Counted from the first letter of the stretch, positions 35,790 through 47,454 are shown. The stretch is DNA of 64,000 nucleotides from Lichenicola sp965198575 (GCF_965198575.1 NZ_OZ240671.1:434001-498000), one strand, 5' to 3'. The notes: a model not told the origin generated them from the sequence alone. Numbers and translations: made by a program.

Positions 35790-36818
35790 TCAGCCATGCA
35801 CCGCCTGCCAGAGACGCACCGCCTGGACGGTCTCGGCGACGTCATGCACCCGCAGGATGCTGCCTGCGAACACCAGCCCGGGCAACGCCGCCGCGATCGA
35901 CCCACCGAGCCGGTCGGTGGCGACGCTCTCCCCGCCGAAGCGCCCGATGAAGCCCTTGCGCGACACGCCCAGAAGCACCCGGCAGCCGAGATTGGCCAGG
36001 ATCGGCAGTCGCCGCAGGAGCTCGAGATTCTGCTCGTGGGTCTTGGCGAAACCGATCCCCGGATCGACGATGATCCGTGTCCGGGCGATGCCGGCGGCCA
36101 CCGCCTCGTCGATCCGGCCGCCGAGCTCGCGGACCACATCCACGGCGACATCGCGGTAGTCGGTCAGGCCGGCCATCGTCTGCGGGGTGCCGCGCATGTG
36201 CATCAGCACCACCGGGCAGCCTGCCTCGGCGATCACGGCGCGTGCCTCCGCATCGTGGGCCAACGCCGACACGTCATTGATCAGGGCCGCACCGGCTCCA
36301 AGAGCTGCCCGCATCGTCGCCGCGTGTCGCGTATCGACCGACACCGCACGCCCACGCTCCACCAGCGCACGCAGCACCGGCAGTACCCGCGCCTGCTCCT
36401 GCTGCGCCGATACCGGGACCGCACCGGGACGCGTGCTCTCGCCACCGATGTCGATCAGCCCGGCGCCCTGCTGGTGCATCCGGTCCGCCGCGGTGATCGC
36501 CGCCGCTTCGGTGTCGAACCGGCCGCCGTCGCTGAAGCTGTCCGGGGTGACGTTCAGGATCCCCATCACCAGGACGCCGGCGGGAAGCCCGGCCATGGGC
36601 GGCGCCGTCGTCACACGCGCTTGTTCCGCGGCCCATCCGACCGGAATTTCGCGCGTCGGGACGATGCGCCTATGTTGGCCCTCTACCAGCGCGCACAGGC
36701 TGAACGCGACCGGGCCGCCGGCCAGCGGCAAGGCCAGTCCTGCCGCGCAGGCCTCGCGCGCCGCGTCCCCATGCAGCAGGCCGAGCGGCTCGATCAGACG
36801 GTCCGTCGTCATCTCCAT
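35790..36818 (-). CDS. folP: dihydropteroate synthase with N-terminal extension
   Basis: A 342-residue enzyme condensing pABA with the pterin diphosphate. The catalytic TIM barrel begins at VMGILNVTPDSFSDGG (about residue 88) and shows DIGGESTRPGA, SVDTRH, LINDVSA and SRKGFIGR. The ~85 residues before it keep a coding composition (IEPLGLLHGDAAREACAAG, LPLAGGPVAFSLC), so I place the start at ATG 36818; ATG 36812 or GTG 36614 are alternatives. Typical DHPS lacks this extension. Divergent from the OYE gene. Confidence 0.9.
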   Translation of the reverse strand: MEMTTDRLIEPLGLLHGDAAREACAAGLALPLAGGPVAFSLCALVEGQHRRIVPTREIPVGWAAEQARVTTAPPMAGLPAGVLVMGILNVTPDSFSDGGRFDTEAAAITAADRMHQQGAGLIDIGGESTRPGAVPVSAQQEQARVLPVLRALVERGRAVSVDTRHAATMRAALGAGAALINDVSALAHDAEARAVIAEAGCPVVLMHMRGTPQTMAGLTDYRDVAVDVVRELGGRIDEAVAAGIARTRIIVDPGIGFAKTHEQNLELLRRLPILANLGCRVLLGVSRKGFIGRFGGESVATDRLGGSIAAALPGLVFAGSILRVHDVAETVQAVRLWQAVHG

Positions 36819-36869
36819 GAGGCAGGCCAGGTGGTCGTGCAGCGCGCAGTTCCCGTCACGGAGATCATC

Positions 36870-37946
36870 ATGCCCTCGCTTTTCGACCCCATCCAGCTCG
36901 GCGCCATCGCCGCCCCGAACCGCATCCTGATGGCGCCACTGACCCGCGGCAGGAGCACCCGCGAGCACGTGCCGACGCCGATCATGGCGCAATATTATGC
37001 CCAGCGCGCCAGTGCCGGCCTGATCATCTCCGAGGCGACCGGGATCAGCCGCCAGGGGCTGGGCTGGCCGTACGCACCCGGTCTCTGGCTGCCGGAGCAG
37101 GTCGAGGCGTGGAAGCCGGTGACGGAGGCGGTGCACCAGGCCGGCGGTCGCATCATCGCCCAGCTCTGGCACATGGGGCGCCTGGTGCATCCGAGCTTTC
37201 TCGACGGTGCGGCGCCGGTGTCCTCCTCGGCCACGACCGGCCCCGACAACGCGCACACCTATGCCGGACGGCAGCCGTACGAACAGGCCCGGGCGCTCCG
37301 CGTCGACGAGATCCCGGCGCTGCTCGACGATTATCGCCACGCGACGCGGAACGCTCTCGCGGCGGGGTTCGAGGGCGTTCAGATCCATGCGGCGAATGGC
37401 TACCTGATCGACCAGTTCCTGCGCGACAACAGCAACCACCGGGATGATGAATATGGCGGCTCGATCGAGAACCGGATCCGGCTGCTGCGCGAGGTGACGC
37501 AGGCTGCGTCCGAGGTTGCGGGTGCCGACCGGGTGTCGGTCCGCCTGTCGCCCAACGGGCTCATCCAGGGCGTCAACGACAGTGACCCGGTCGCCCTCTT
37601 CACTGCCGCCGCCGCAGCGCTCTCGACGATCGGGATCGCCTTTCTCGAGATGCGGGAGCCCGGCCTGCACGGGACCTTCGGCACCGCCGACCGACCGCCG
37701 ATCGCGCCCGCCATCCGCAAGGTCTTCCACGGTCCGCTGGTGCTGAATTCGGATTATGACGGCGCCACCGCACGCGCCGCGGTCGAGAGCGGGCGGGTGG
37801 ATGCGATCGCGTTCGGACGCACCTTCATCGCCAATCCGGACCTGCCGAGGCGGCTGCGCGACGGGATCCCGTTGGCGAAGGATGTCCAGGCGACCTGGTA
37901 CAGCCAGGGGCCCGAGGGCTATATCGACTACCCGACCGCGGCCTGA
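36870..37946 (+). CDS. Old Yellow Enzyme-family alkene reductase
   Basis: A 358-residue FMN-dependent ene-reductase of the NemA/OYE1 class. Family marks are MAPLTRGRS, GISRQGLGWPYAPGLW, the HAANGYLIDQFLRD segment (the N of HxxN is kept) and EYGGSIENR. Likely substrates are enones, nitro compounds or other electrophiles. ATG 36870 with GGAG-like bases upstream. It runs opposite to all its neighbours and separates ftsH from folP, which are usually adjacent, so it is probably an insertion. Confidence 0.92.
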   Translation: MPSLFDPIQLGAIAAPNRILMAPLTRGRSTREHVPTPIMAQYYAQRASAGLIISEATGISRQGLGWPYAPGLWLPEQVEAWKPVTEAVHQAGGRIIAQLWHMGRLVHPSFLDGAAPVSSSATTGPDNAHTYAGRQPYEQARALRVDEIPALLDDYRHATRNALAAGFEGVQIHAANGYLIDQFLRDNSNHRDDEYGGSIENRIRLLREVTQAASEVAGADRVSVRLSPNGLIQGVNDSDPVALFTAAAAALSTIGIAFLEMREPGLHGTFGTADRPPIAPAIRKVFHGPLVLNSDYDGATARAAVESGRVDAIAFGRTFIANPDLPRRLRDGIPLAKDVQATWYSQGPEGYIDYPTAA

Positions 37947-37948
37947 CG

Positions 37949-37982
37949 AAAAAGGGTCCAGGAACATGGTTCCCGGACCCTT
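37949..37982 (-). terminator. rho-independent terminator of ftsH, possibly bidirectional
   Basis: An 8-bp stem (AAGGGTCC / GGACCCTT) with an inner GGAAC/GTTCC stem lies between the convergent OYE and ftsH genes. On the minus strand it is followed by TTTTT, a good ftsH terminator. On the plus strand the T-tract is weak. Confidence 0.8.
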
Positions 37983-38007
37983 GCTTCATGAGCAATGGGC
38001 GGGCGAT

Positions 38008-39936
<1,929 letters not shown>

Positions 39937-40107
39937 CTTGCCTTACAGTTCCACGCTCGAGACCCGGCCGAGACCGCCTCGCCGCCAGCAGCGGTTCGGA
40001 CGACCATAGACGAGCGAGCCGCCAAAGCACCACTCTCAGGAACTAGATTGGGATGATCCGATGCCTGGGGAAGTGCCGGCGACACGATCAACCTGCACCC
40101 GCAGAGG

Positions 40108-41469
40108 TTAATCGGCGATGAACAACCCCGAGCCGATGGCCGGTGACGGCGGCATCAGCCGGAACCGAAGGCCACCCAGCCCCGGCTCGTTCGTCCAGAG
40201 CAGGTGCGGCACCGCCACCAGCCGCCCCGCCCGGCGCAGTGCCGGCAGGCTCGCCACCACCGCCCCCGGCAAGGCTGCCGCCGGCGCGCACCGGCCCGAT
40301 CCCGCCCGGAGCGCCGCCTGGTCTGCGCCGACAGCGGACATGACCAGTCCGGCCAGATCCGTCCTGCGGTCAGGGTTGCTCGCGAGCCGGTAGCGTCGGT
40401 CCCACAAGGTTCCGGGCGCGGCATCCAGGTCGGGACCGATCAGGCCCTGCTCGCGCAGCAACACCCATCCCGCCCCAAGCCGCCCCGCCGGCATCAGCCT
40501 CGTGCCGGCGAGCGTGCAGGCGCAGGGCCGACGCAGCATTTCCTCGATCGCAGCCGGCGGAGGTGGATAGCTGCCGGCCCCGACCGCCCGGATGAGGCCG
40601 GCGAGCGCGCCTGCAGGAACCAGCCCGGGCGGCAGCAGCGCGAAGCCTCCCGGCCGCATCGATGCCGACCCGGCCAGCGCGGCGGCATCGGCCTGCTGCC
40701 GGAGCGCTCGCTGCCGCCTGTCCCCGGTCGCCGCGCGGAGTATCCCGGGCACGGGATCGGGCACGCCCGCAGCGAGCTCCTGCCGCACTCGGGTCCGCAA
40801 TGCATGTCGATCGGCGTTGGAGGGATCGTCCACCCAGCCGATGCCACGGAGCCGCAGCAGGGCTCGCAGCCGGCCGGGCGCGACCCGGAGCAGCGGCCTG
40901 ACCAGCCGCAGATCGAGGGTCTCGACCAGGTCGGCCATCCCGGCCAGCCCGTCGGGACCGCTGCCGGCCCGGCGGCGCATCAGCACGGTCTCGGCCTGGT
41001 CGCCGGCATGGTGACCCAGCAGGAGGTCGACGGTGCCGATGCTGCGGCAGGCGCGGGTCAGGATGTCATAGCGGGCGATCCGCGCGCGTTCGGCCAGAGC
41101 GGGCCCGACTTCCAGCCCCGACAGGCGCAGCATCCGGCTGTCGATGCCGAGGCCGGCCAGGCGTTCGACGGTCGAGAATGCCTCCCGAGCCGACCCGGCG
41201 CGCAATCCGTGATCGACGACCAGCGCCATCACCTGGATCCCTCGCACCCGGGCCCAGTGCGCTGTCAGCAGGGCCAGCGCCATGCTGTCTGCGCCTCCCG
41301 ACACCGCCATCGCGATCGGCACCTGCCCGACCGGGCCTCGCGGCGCTGGACCCAGGTCCGGACGAGGCAAGCCGGCACCAGGCCAGGGCCCCAGGGGCGC
41401 CATCAGGACGGCAAATTCATCGTCGCCGAGCGGCGCAGGCGGACCCTCACCAGGCGACGGGCGGGTCAC
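40108..41469 (-). CDS. tilS: tRNA(Ile)-lysidine synthase
   Basis: A 453-residue N-type ATP pyrophosphatase that modifies C34 of tRNA-Ile(CAU) to lysidine, an essential step for AUA decoding. The PP-loop is AVSGGADSMALALL, and VDHGLRAGSAREA and LLGHHAGDQAETVLMRR follow as in the family. The C-terminal half is poorly conserved, as usual. GTG at 41469 was chosen for family length; the frame is open far upstream. 34 bases after cpoB. Confidence 0.9.
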   Translation of the reverse strand: MTRPSPGEGPPAPLGDDEFAVLMAPLGPWPGAGLPRPDLGPAPRGPVGQVPIAMAVSGGADSMALALLTAHWARVRGIQVMALVVDHGLRAGSAREAFSTVERLAGLGIDSRMLRLSGLEVGPALAERARIARYDILTRACRSIGTVDLLLGHHAGDQAETVLMRRRAGSGPDGLAGMADLVETLDLRLVRPLLRVAPGRLRALLRLRGIGWVDDPSNADRHALRTRVRQELAAGVPDPVPGILRAATGDRRQRALRQQADAAALAGSASMRPGGFALLPPGLVPAGALAGLIRAVGAGSYPPPPAAIEEMLRRPCACTLAGTRLMPAGRLGAGWVLLREQGLIGPDLDAAPGTLWDRRYRLASNPDRRTDLAGLVMSAVGADQAALRAGSGRCAPAAALPGAVVASLPALRRAGRLVAVPHLLWTNEPGLGGLRFRLMPPSPAIGSGLFIAD

Positions 41470-41503
41470 GTCACTCCGCGGCGCCGCGGTGCACGTGCCA
41501 GGG

Positions 41504-42421
41504 TCAGTGGCAGCCGCCGCGGCCGCGCAACACCGTGTAGGCGCTGCGAACCCGGGGGGCGGCCGTCGGGAATTCGCCATGCAGCTTGGCAAGCGCCTGG
41601 CAGGCGGACGGCTTGTCGCCCAGGGCCAGCAGCGAGGCGCTGACGCCGAGCAGCGCGTCCGGCGCCCGACCGGATCGCGGCGCACGGTTATAGGCGTCGT
41701 AATAGGCGACGGCCGCCTGCTGGTACTGGCGCTGGCCGGCCAGCGATTGGCCGAGCAGGAACTGCGCATCCACCTGGCGCGGACTGCGCGGACCGGCAAG
41801 CACCGCCTGCGCGGCCGCCTGCGCCGCCGGATAGTCATGGTGCGCGAGTGCCGCATTGCCCGCGGCGAGCGAGGCTTCCGGCGTGCGACGCGGCGGCGGC
41901 GGTGCCGCGGCCGGGCCGGGGGTGGCCACCGGCGCCGGAGCACCCGCCGCTGCGCCCGCATTGTCGCCCGGGGTCGGCGGATTGCCGGCTCCCGGTGCGC
42001 CACCATGCCCCTGCTGCAGGGCGAAGTTCATGTCGGCGATCTGCTTGGTCAGAGCGGCATTCTGCTGCTGCACCTGGTTGCTCAACTGGTCCAGTTCGCC
42101 GCGCATGTCGCGCACCTGCTGCTCGAGGGTCTGCACCCGGTCGAGCAGCTGTGGTGCCAGCCCGTTGGCATCCCCGGCATCGCCGCCCTGGGAGGGCTGG
42201 CTGGCCATTGGCGGGGCCATCGGCGCGCCGCCGCCGTTGCCGCCGCCGCCGCCGCCATTCGCCTCGACCTGCTCGAGCTCATGCCGGAGCTCCAGGACTT
42301 GGTTCTGCAGCGAAATAGCTTCCCGGCTCACCATCTGGGCGGCCGCCGGACGCGGCAGCGCTGCCACCGAAAAGCCGATCATCAGGGCGACAAGGCTGGA
42401 AGACGGAGCAACAGGACGCAT
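41504..42421 (-). CDS. cpoB: Tol-Pal system protein CpoB (YbgF)
   Basis: A 305-residue periplasmic protein that coordinates peptidoglycan synthesis with Tol-Pal constriction. It has a signal peptide (ALPRPAAAQ), two coiled-coil stretches (SREAISLQNQVLELRHELEQ, and a second around 90-130) with a Gly-rich insert between them, a Pro/Ala linker, then C-terminal TPR repeats (about 185-300, SLAAGNAALAHHDYPAA onward). A terminator separates it from pal, so it may also use its own promoter. Confidence 0.92.
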   Translation of the reverse strand: MRPVAPSSSLVALMIGFSVAALPRPAAAQMVSREAISLQNQVLELRHELEQVEANGGGGGGNGGGAPMAPPMASQPSQGGDAGDANGLAPQLLDRVQTLEQQVRDMRGELDQLSNQVQQQNAALTKQIADMNFALQQGHGGAPGAGNPPTPGDNAGAAAGAPAPVATPGPAAAPPPPRRTPEASLAAGNAALAHHDYPAAQAAAQAVLAGPRSPRQVDAQFLLGQSLAGQRQYQQAAVAYYDAYNRAPRSGRAPDALLGVSASLLALGDKPSACQALAKLHGEFPTAAPRVRSAYTVLRGRGGCH

Positions 42422-42523
42422 CGGAATCCTCTGGGAGCGGGCAGCGGCCAGACGCTAGAGCATGGGCCGCCAGGCTGGAAGCAGCCCAGGCCGGCGGCGC
42501 AGCGGCAACGGCCGGTCGACATG

Positions 42524-42553
42524 AAAAACGCCCCGGGGAGGTCCCCAGGGCGC
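42524..42553 (-). terminator. rho-independent terminator after pal
   Basis: On the minus strand GCCCTGGGGA is followed by a two-base loop and TCCCCGGGGC, a 10-bp stem including one T-G pair, then GTTTTT. It lies 45 bases after the pal stop and before cpoB, and would limit read-through. Confidence 0.8.
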
Positions 42554-42597
42554 TTGGCAGGTTCAGGGTCCGCGAAGGGCCGAAGCCCGGCGTGGGC

Positions 42598-43083
42598 TCA
42601 GCGAACCGAGGTGATCGCGTTGCGGTTCTGCGCCCAGGACTGCTCGTCGTCGCCGGTGGCGGTCGGGCGGTCCTTGCCGTAGCTGATGGTCGAGATGCGA
42701 TCGGCCGAGACGCCCTTGGCGACCAGGTAGTCGCGCGCTGCGTTGGCGCGGCGGTTGCCGAGCGCGATGTTGTATTCCTCGGTGCCGCGATCGTCGCAGT
42801 TGCCGGCGACCTGCACGGTGACCTGCGGATAGCGTGCGAGCCATGCCGCCTGGCGATCGAGGGTCGCCTGCGCTTCGCTGGAGAGGGTGTTCCGCGCCAG
42901 GTCGAAATAGACGCGGTCACCGACATTGGCCACCAGATCGGCTTCGCTGCCCGGAGCGGCGCTGCCGGTCGGTGCCGAGGTGGCGCCCAGGCCTGACGCG
43001 GAGCCGGTGTTGGCAGCCTTGTCGTCGGAGCACGCGGCAAGTGCCGCAACGAGGGCGAGCGCCCCGAGAAGCTTCAATTTCAT
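42598..43083 (-). CDS. pal: peptidoglycan-associated lipoprotein Pal
   Basis: A 161-residue outer-membrane lipoprotein. The signal peptide ends in lipobox ALAAC (Cys18). A Ser/Gly/Ala linker precedes the OmpA-like domain with VYFDLARNTLSSEA, VAGNCDDRGTEEYNIALGNRRA and ISYGKDRP, including the peptidoglycan-binding Asp and Arg. ATG at 43083 is the natural start; the frame is open to 43140. It binds peptidoglycan and TolB. Confidence 0.96.
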   Translation of the reverse strand: MKLKLLGALALVAALAACSDDKAANTGSASGLGATSAPTGSAAPGSEADLVANVGDRVYFDLARNTLSSEAQATLDRQAAWLARYPQVTVQVAGNCDDRGTEEYNIALGNRRANAARDYLVAKGVSADRISTISYGKDRPTATGDDEQSWAQNRNAITSVR

Positions 43084-43297
43084 GTGGTTCGTTCCTGGAA
43101 GCGGTGCGGTTGCAGTCGAAGCGGCAGGCCGGGCTGGCACCCGACCATGTCATGGAGCAAGAAACGCGCGATCGAGCGTCGGACAATCAAGACCATCCGC
43201 CGATTACTGCGTCGTTTCGGTGCCGGTCAAGTCGCCAACGCGGATAGCGTGCTTTCGATGCGTCGGCGGAGAAACTTTTTGCTCGCGGGCTGCAGCC

Positions 43298-44692
43298 TCA
43301 ACCCTTGAGCGGCGACCAGGCCGGATCCGACGCGCCGCCCGCCGTGTGCATGACGCGCTCGTTGAAGCCCGCGATGTCGATCTGGCCGAGGCTGCTGGAG
43401 AAGCCCGCCCCGCTCGCACCGCCGGAGGTCTGCCGGCAATAGGCCAGCACCCGGCCGTTCGGGCAGAAGGTCGGGCTCTCGACGGTGAAACCCTGGGTCA
43501 GGATGCGCTCACCGGTTCCGTCCGGCGCCATCACGCCGATCGAGAAGCCGCCGCTGCCGATCCGTACGAACGCGATCAGGTCGCCACGCGGGCTCCACAC
43601 CGGAGACTCGTACTGCCCCGAGCCGTAGCTGATGCGCCTGGCACCGCCGCCGCCGGCGCTCATGACATAGAGCTGCGGGCTGCCGCCACGGTCGGAGGTA
43701 AACACGATCTGGCTGCCGTCGGGACTGTAGCAGGGACTGGTGTCGATGGCGCCCGAGTTGGTCAACTGGTGCGAGCCGCCGCCGCCGAGGCCAACGGTAT
43801 AGATGTCGGAGCCGCCGCCGCGGGTCACCGACATGACCACCGAGCTGCCGTCGGGCGCGAAGCGCGGGGCGAAGCTGATGCCGGCGAACTCGCCCAGGAT
43901 CTGCTGCCGGCCGCTGCCGAGGTCATACAGGTACACCCGCGGTCGGTCGTTGGCGTAGCTCATGAAGGCGATCTCGTCGCGCGTCGGGTGGAAGCGCGGT
44001 GTCAGCACCAGCCATTCGCCGCCGGTGAGATAGCGGCTGTTGGCGCCGTCCTGGTCCATGATTGCCAGGCGGGTGGTCTGGTGCGAGCGCGGGCCGGAGC
44101 GGGCGACGTAGGCGATGCGGGTGTCGAAATAGCCCTTGTCGCCGAGCATCCGCTCGTAGATCACGTCGGCGATGATGTGGGCGATCCGGCGCCAGTTGCC
44201 GCCGCTGGCGGTGTAAGCGGTGCCCTGCAGCTGCTGGCCGGTCAGCACGTTCCACAGCCGGAACTCGACCCGCACGCTGCTGCCCGACCCGGAGGTGGTG
44301 CCGGCAGCCAACGCGTGCGCACCCAGGCTCTTGTAGAGGTCGAAGTTCGGCGTCCCGGGATCGACCGGCGTGGATTGGTCGCCGACCGGCTTGAACAGCC
44401 CGCAGCCGGCAAGATCGTCGCTGATCACCTGGGTCATCTGCTGGCCGATGCCCGGGCCGAACGACGGGATGGCGATCGGGATCGGTGCGGTACGGGCCTG
44501 ATCGACGGTGATCTCCGCCTCGCCGGGCTGGCTTCCGGCCGGCGGGGGCGCGCCGGGTGCTCCCTGGGCCAACGCCGCCAGGGGCGACATGACGATCCCG
44601 CCGGCGATCGTGCCGCCGATGAGGCCGCGGCGGCTCAGGCCCTGGTTGCCATCCGTGATGATCGACATCGCGTTCTCCATGCTCTGGCCCAT
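43298..44692 (-). CDS. tolB: Tol-Pal protein TolB with a Tat-type signal peptide
   Basis: A 464-residue periplasmic TolB. The N-terminal domain (about 55-180) is followed by a six-bladed WD40-like propeller with repeated SPDGSQIVFTSDRGG-type blades (about 215-460). The leader carries twin arginines at residues 21-22 (GLSRRGLIGG), a hydrophobic core and LAQG, so export is probably by Tat rather than Sec, unlike E. coli TolB. ATG at 44692 follows the tolA stop; GTG at 44695 overlaps it as GTGA. A 214-base gap separates it from pal. Confidence 0.93.
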   Translation of the reverse strand: MGQSMENAMSIITDGNQGLSRRGLIGGTIAGGIVMSPLAALAQGAPGAPPPAGSQPGEAEITVDQARTAPIPIAIPSFGPGIGQQMTQVISDDLAGCGLFKPVGDQSTPVDPGTPNFDLYKSLGAHALAAGTTSGSGSSVRVEFRLWNVLTGQQLQGTAYTASGGNWRRIAHIIADVIYERMLGDKGYFDTRIAYVARSGPRSHQTTRLAIMDQDGANSRYLTGGEWLVLTPRFHPTRDEIAFMSYANDRPRVYLYDLGSGRQQILGEFAGISFAPRFAPDGSSVVMSVTRGGGSDIYTVGLGGGGSHQLTNSGAIDTSPCYSPDGSQIVFTSDRGGSPQLYVMSAGGGGARRISYGSGQYESPVWSPRGDLIAFVRIGSGGFSIGVMAPDGTGERILTQGFTVESPTFCPNGRVLAYCRQTSGGASGAGFSSSLGQIDIAGFNERVMHTAGGASDPAWSPLKG

Positions 44693-45675
44693 CACGGGCG
44701 GAAGACGAAACTCAGCTGCTGGGTGTGGCCCAGCAGGTTGGCCGGGATCGGCAGGTGGGCGCAGGTCGGATTGAGCACCGCATCACGCGCCCGCTCCGCC
44801 AACGCCCGGTAGCCCGGATCCGACGCCATGCGCGCCGCGGTGTCCGGCTTGAACTCGACCAGCCGCGCCTCGCCCGTCGCATCCACCGTGACCGTCAGGT
44901 GTGCGGTGAACTGCGCGTAGTTCTTGGCCTCGGTATCCTCCGAGTAGCAGCGCCGCACCGAGTTGCCGATCGCCTTCTGGGCGCCGGCACTGAGCGAGCC
45001 GGTCACGTCTCCGGCACGCGACGGCGAACCGCCCTGGTCGGGGTTGGCGTGGAACCGCGGCGGATGCGTCTGCGGCTGGTCGGCACGGAACTTCTCCAGC
45101 GTCGCCAGCAGCGAATGCGTGTCGGGCTCGGCGTTCCTGGTCTTGTTCGGCTGCGTCAGCCGCGACGGCATCGTCATCTTCGGCAGCTCCGGCTGCGGGT
45201 GCGGCGTCGGCGGCGACACGGCATGGCTCGGCGCCGGCGGTGCCGGCTTCGGCGGCGGCGCCTTCACGACGTCGGGCGATTCCGCCTGGATCTTGGGCGG
45301 GATCTCGAGCGGCGGCACCGGCGCCTGCACGGCCTCGGGCGGCGGCGGCACCGGCGTCGGTGGTGGTGGCGGCGGCGGCGGCTCCTCGACCGGCACCGGC
45401 TCGGGCGGCGTCGGCGAGATCGGCGCCACCTTCTCGACCTTGGACGGCGCCGGCACCGGCTTGGTGGTCGGCTGGTCGCCCTTACGGGACTGACTTGGCG
45501 GTCCGGCGAAATCCATCTCGACGGAGGGCGGGTCGGGCGGCTCGGGCGGCTTGGTGATCGGCGGGATCACGACGATGAGCGCCAGCAGCAACGCCAGGTG
45601 CAGCCCGCCGGAGACAAGCGCCGCCCGTTTCAGGCCACGGTTTTCGTCCCGCCGAATGCGCGCCATTGCCGCCAC
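44692..45675 (-). CDS. tolA: Tol-Pal protein TolA
   Basis: A 327-residue inner-membrane protein bridging TolQR to TolB/Pal. A single N-terminal helix carries the SxxxH motif (S22, H26). The long middle domain is proline-rich rather than the Ala/Lys helix of E. coli TolA. The C-terminal domain (about 230-327) contains QFTAHLTVTVDATGEARLVEF. GTG at 45675 or ATG at 45666. 21 bases from tolR and overlapping tolB. Confidence 0.9.
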   Translation of the reverse strand: MAAMARIRRDENRGLKRAALVSGGLHLALLLALIVVIPPITKPPEPPDPPSVEMDFAGPPSQSRKGDQPTTKPVPAPSKVEKVAPISPTPPEPVPVEEPPPPPPPPTPVPPPPEAVQAPVPPLEIPPKIQAESPDVVKAPPPKPAPPAPSHAVSPPTPHPQPELPKMTMPSRLTQPNKTRNAEPDTHSLLATLEKFRADQPQTHPPRFHANPDQGGSPSRAGDVTGSLSAGAQKAIGNSVRRCYSEDTEAKNYAQFTAHLTVTVDATGEARLVEFKPDTAARMASDPGYRALAERARDAVLNPTCAHLPIPANLLGHTQQLSFVFRP

Positions 45676-45696
45676 GCTGCCACCAGTCTCCGCCTG

Positions 45697-46149
<453 letters not shown>

Positions 46150-46153
46150 GAGC

Positions 46154-46885
46154 TCAGGCCCTCTCTTCGGACTGGCGCGACAGGATCGCGCCGAATTCGG
46201 TGCCGAACGCTTCCAGGCGGGCAGCGAAGCGGGCCAGGTCCTGGTTGATCTTGTTGTAGGCGATGACCGCCGGGATCGCCGCGACCAGGCCGATGGCGGT
46301 GGCGAACAGCGCCTCGGCGATGCCGGGGGCGACCACGCTCAGGTTGGTGTTGTGCATCGCCGCGATCGCCGAGAACGAGTGCATGATGCCCCAGACGGTG
46401 CCGAACAGGCCGATGAACGGCGCCGTCGAGCCGACCGTGGCGAGGAAGATCATCCAGCGCTCGAGCCGCTCGAGCTCGCGGGTGACGGTGATCGCCATCG
46501 CCCGGTCGACGCGCTCGCCGACACTGCCTCGGCTGAGGTCGGCGCCGGCCACGCGGGCGCTGCGCCGCCACTCGCCCATCGCGGCGCCGAACACGGCGGC
46601 CATCGGATGCGACGGCTTGGCGCCCTCGGTCTCGTAGAGGTCGTCGAGGCTGCCACCGGACCAGAAGCGATCCTCGAAGGCGGCGGCCCGCCGGTTGGCG
46701 CGGCGGATCGAGATGGTCTTCTCGAAGATGATCGCCCAGACCCAGACGCTTGCGGCGATCAGCCCCAGCATCACCAGCTTGACGACGAAGGAGGCCTGCA
46801 GGAACAGCCCCCAGAGCGAGAGGTCCCCGCCCGAAGCCGCAGCCAGGTTCGCCGCATCAACCGCCCGATCCAAACACGCCTCCAT
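46154..46885 (-). CDS. tolQ: Tol-Pal protein TolQ
   Basis: A 243-residue ExbB/TolQ proton-channel protein with three membrane helices (about 25-45, 135-160 and 175-195). The signature FIGLFGTVWGIMHSF and the following NTNLSVVAPGIAEALFATAIGL are intact. ATG at 46885 is preferred to the more distal start at 46918. First gene of tolQRAB, 131 bases after ybgC. Confidence 0.96.
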   Translation of the reverse strand: MEACLDRAVDAANLAAASGGDLSLWGLFLQASFVVKLVMLGLIAASVWVWAIIFEKTISIRRANRRAAAFEDRFWSGGSLDDLYETEGAKPSHPMAAVFGAAMGEWRRSARVAGADLSRGSVGERVDRAMAITVTRELERLERWMIFLATVGSTAPFIGLFGTVWGIMHSFSAIAAMHNTNLSVVAPGIAEALFATAIGLVAAIPAVIAYNKINQDLARFAARLEAFGTEFGAILSRQSEERA

Positions 46886-47016
46886 TCCGACGTCGGCATG
46901 CCGCCCGGTCCCGGTCATCGGACCGGGGGTCGGACTTCGCCACTCGCCGCGCTTCCTAGAGGGTTTTCAGCCGAAGCAGAAGCTTTGTCCCGTAGCTCGT
47001 TGCAGGTGGCTGTCTT

Positions 47017-47448
47017 TTAATCCGGCGCGGAGAGCCGGCCCAGCACGGTGGCCCAGGGCTCGGGCACCCGCACCGGCCGGCCATCGCTCGTGCGGATGCT
47101 GGCCAGGGTGATTTCGAGCCTGGCATGCAGCACCGGCGCCGCGTCCGGTGTGGGCTCGGTCTGCAGGGTCTGGCGCAACCGCACGCTGGCGCCTCGACGC
47201 TCGGCAATGTCGGTCGAGACCGTCACTAGGTCGTCGAGTCGCAGTGGCCGCAGGTAGTCCACCAACGCCCGGCGCACCACGAAGGCGATGCCGTGCTCCT
47301 GCAGCAGCGAGATCGCCGACGCACCCGCCTCACGCAACGCCTCGCTGCGGCCACGCTCGGCGAAGGCCAGATACTGCGCGTGGTACATCACCCCGCCGGC
47401 GTCGGTGTCCTCGTAATACACCCGGAACCGCACCTGATGTGTCGCCAC
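47017..47448 (-). CDS. ybgC: YbgC-family acyl-CoA thioesterase
   Basis: A 143-residue hotdog-fold thioesterase. YYEDTDAGGVMYHAQYLAFAERGR holds the catalytic aspartate and family signature. YbgC hydrolyses acyl-CoA/ACP and is a regular neighbour of tol-pal, perhaps linking phospholipid metabolism to the envelope. GTG start, six bases after ruvB. Confidence 0.95.
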   Translation of the reverse strand: MATHQVRFRVYYEDTDAGGVMYHAQYLAFAERGRSEALREAGASAISLLQEHGIAFVVRRALVDYLRPLRLDDLVTVSTDIAERRGASVRLRQTLQTEPTPDAAPVLHARLEITLASIRTSDGRPVRVPEPWATVLGRLSAPD

Positions 47449-47454
47449 CGCCGG

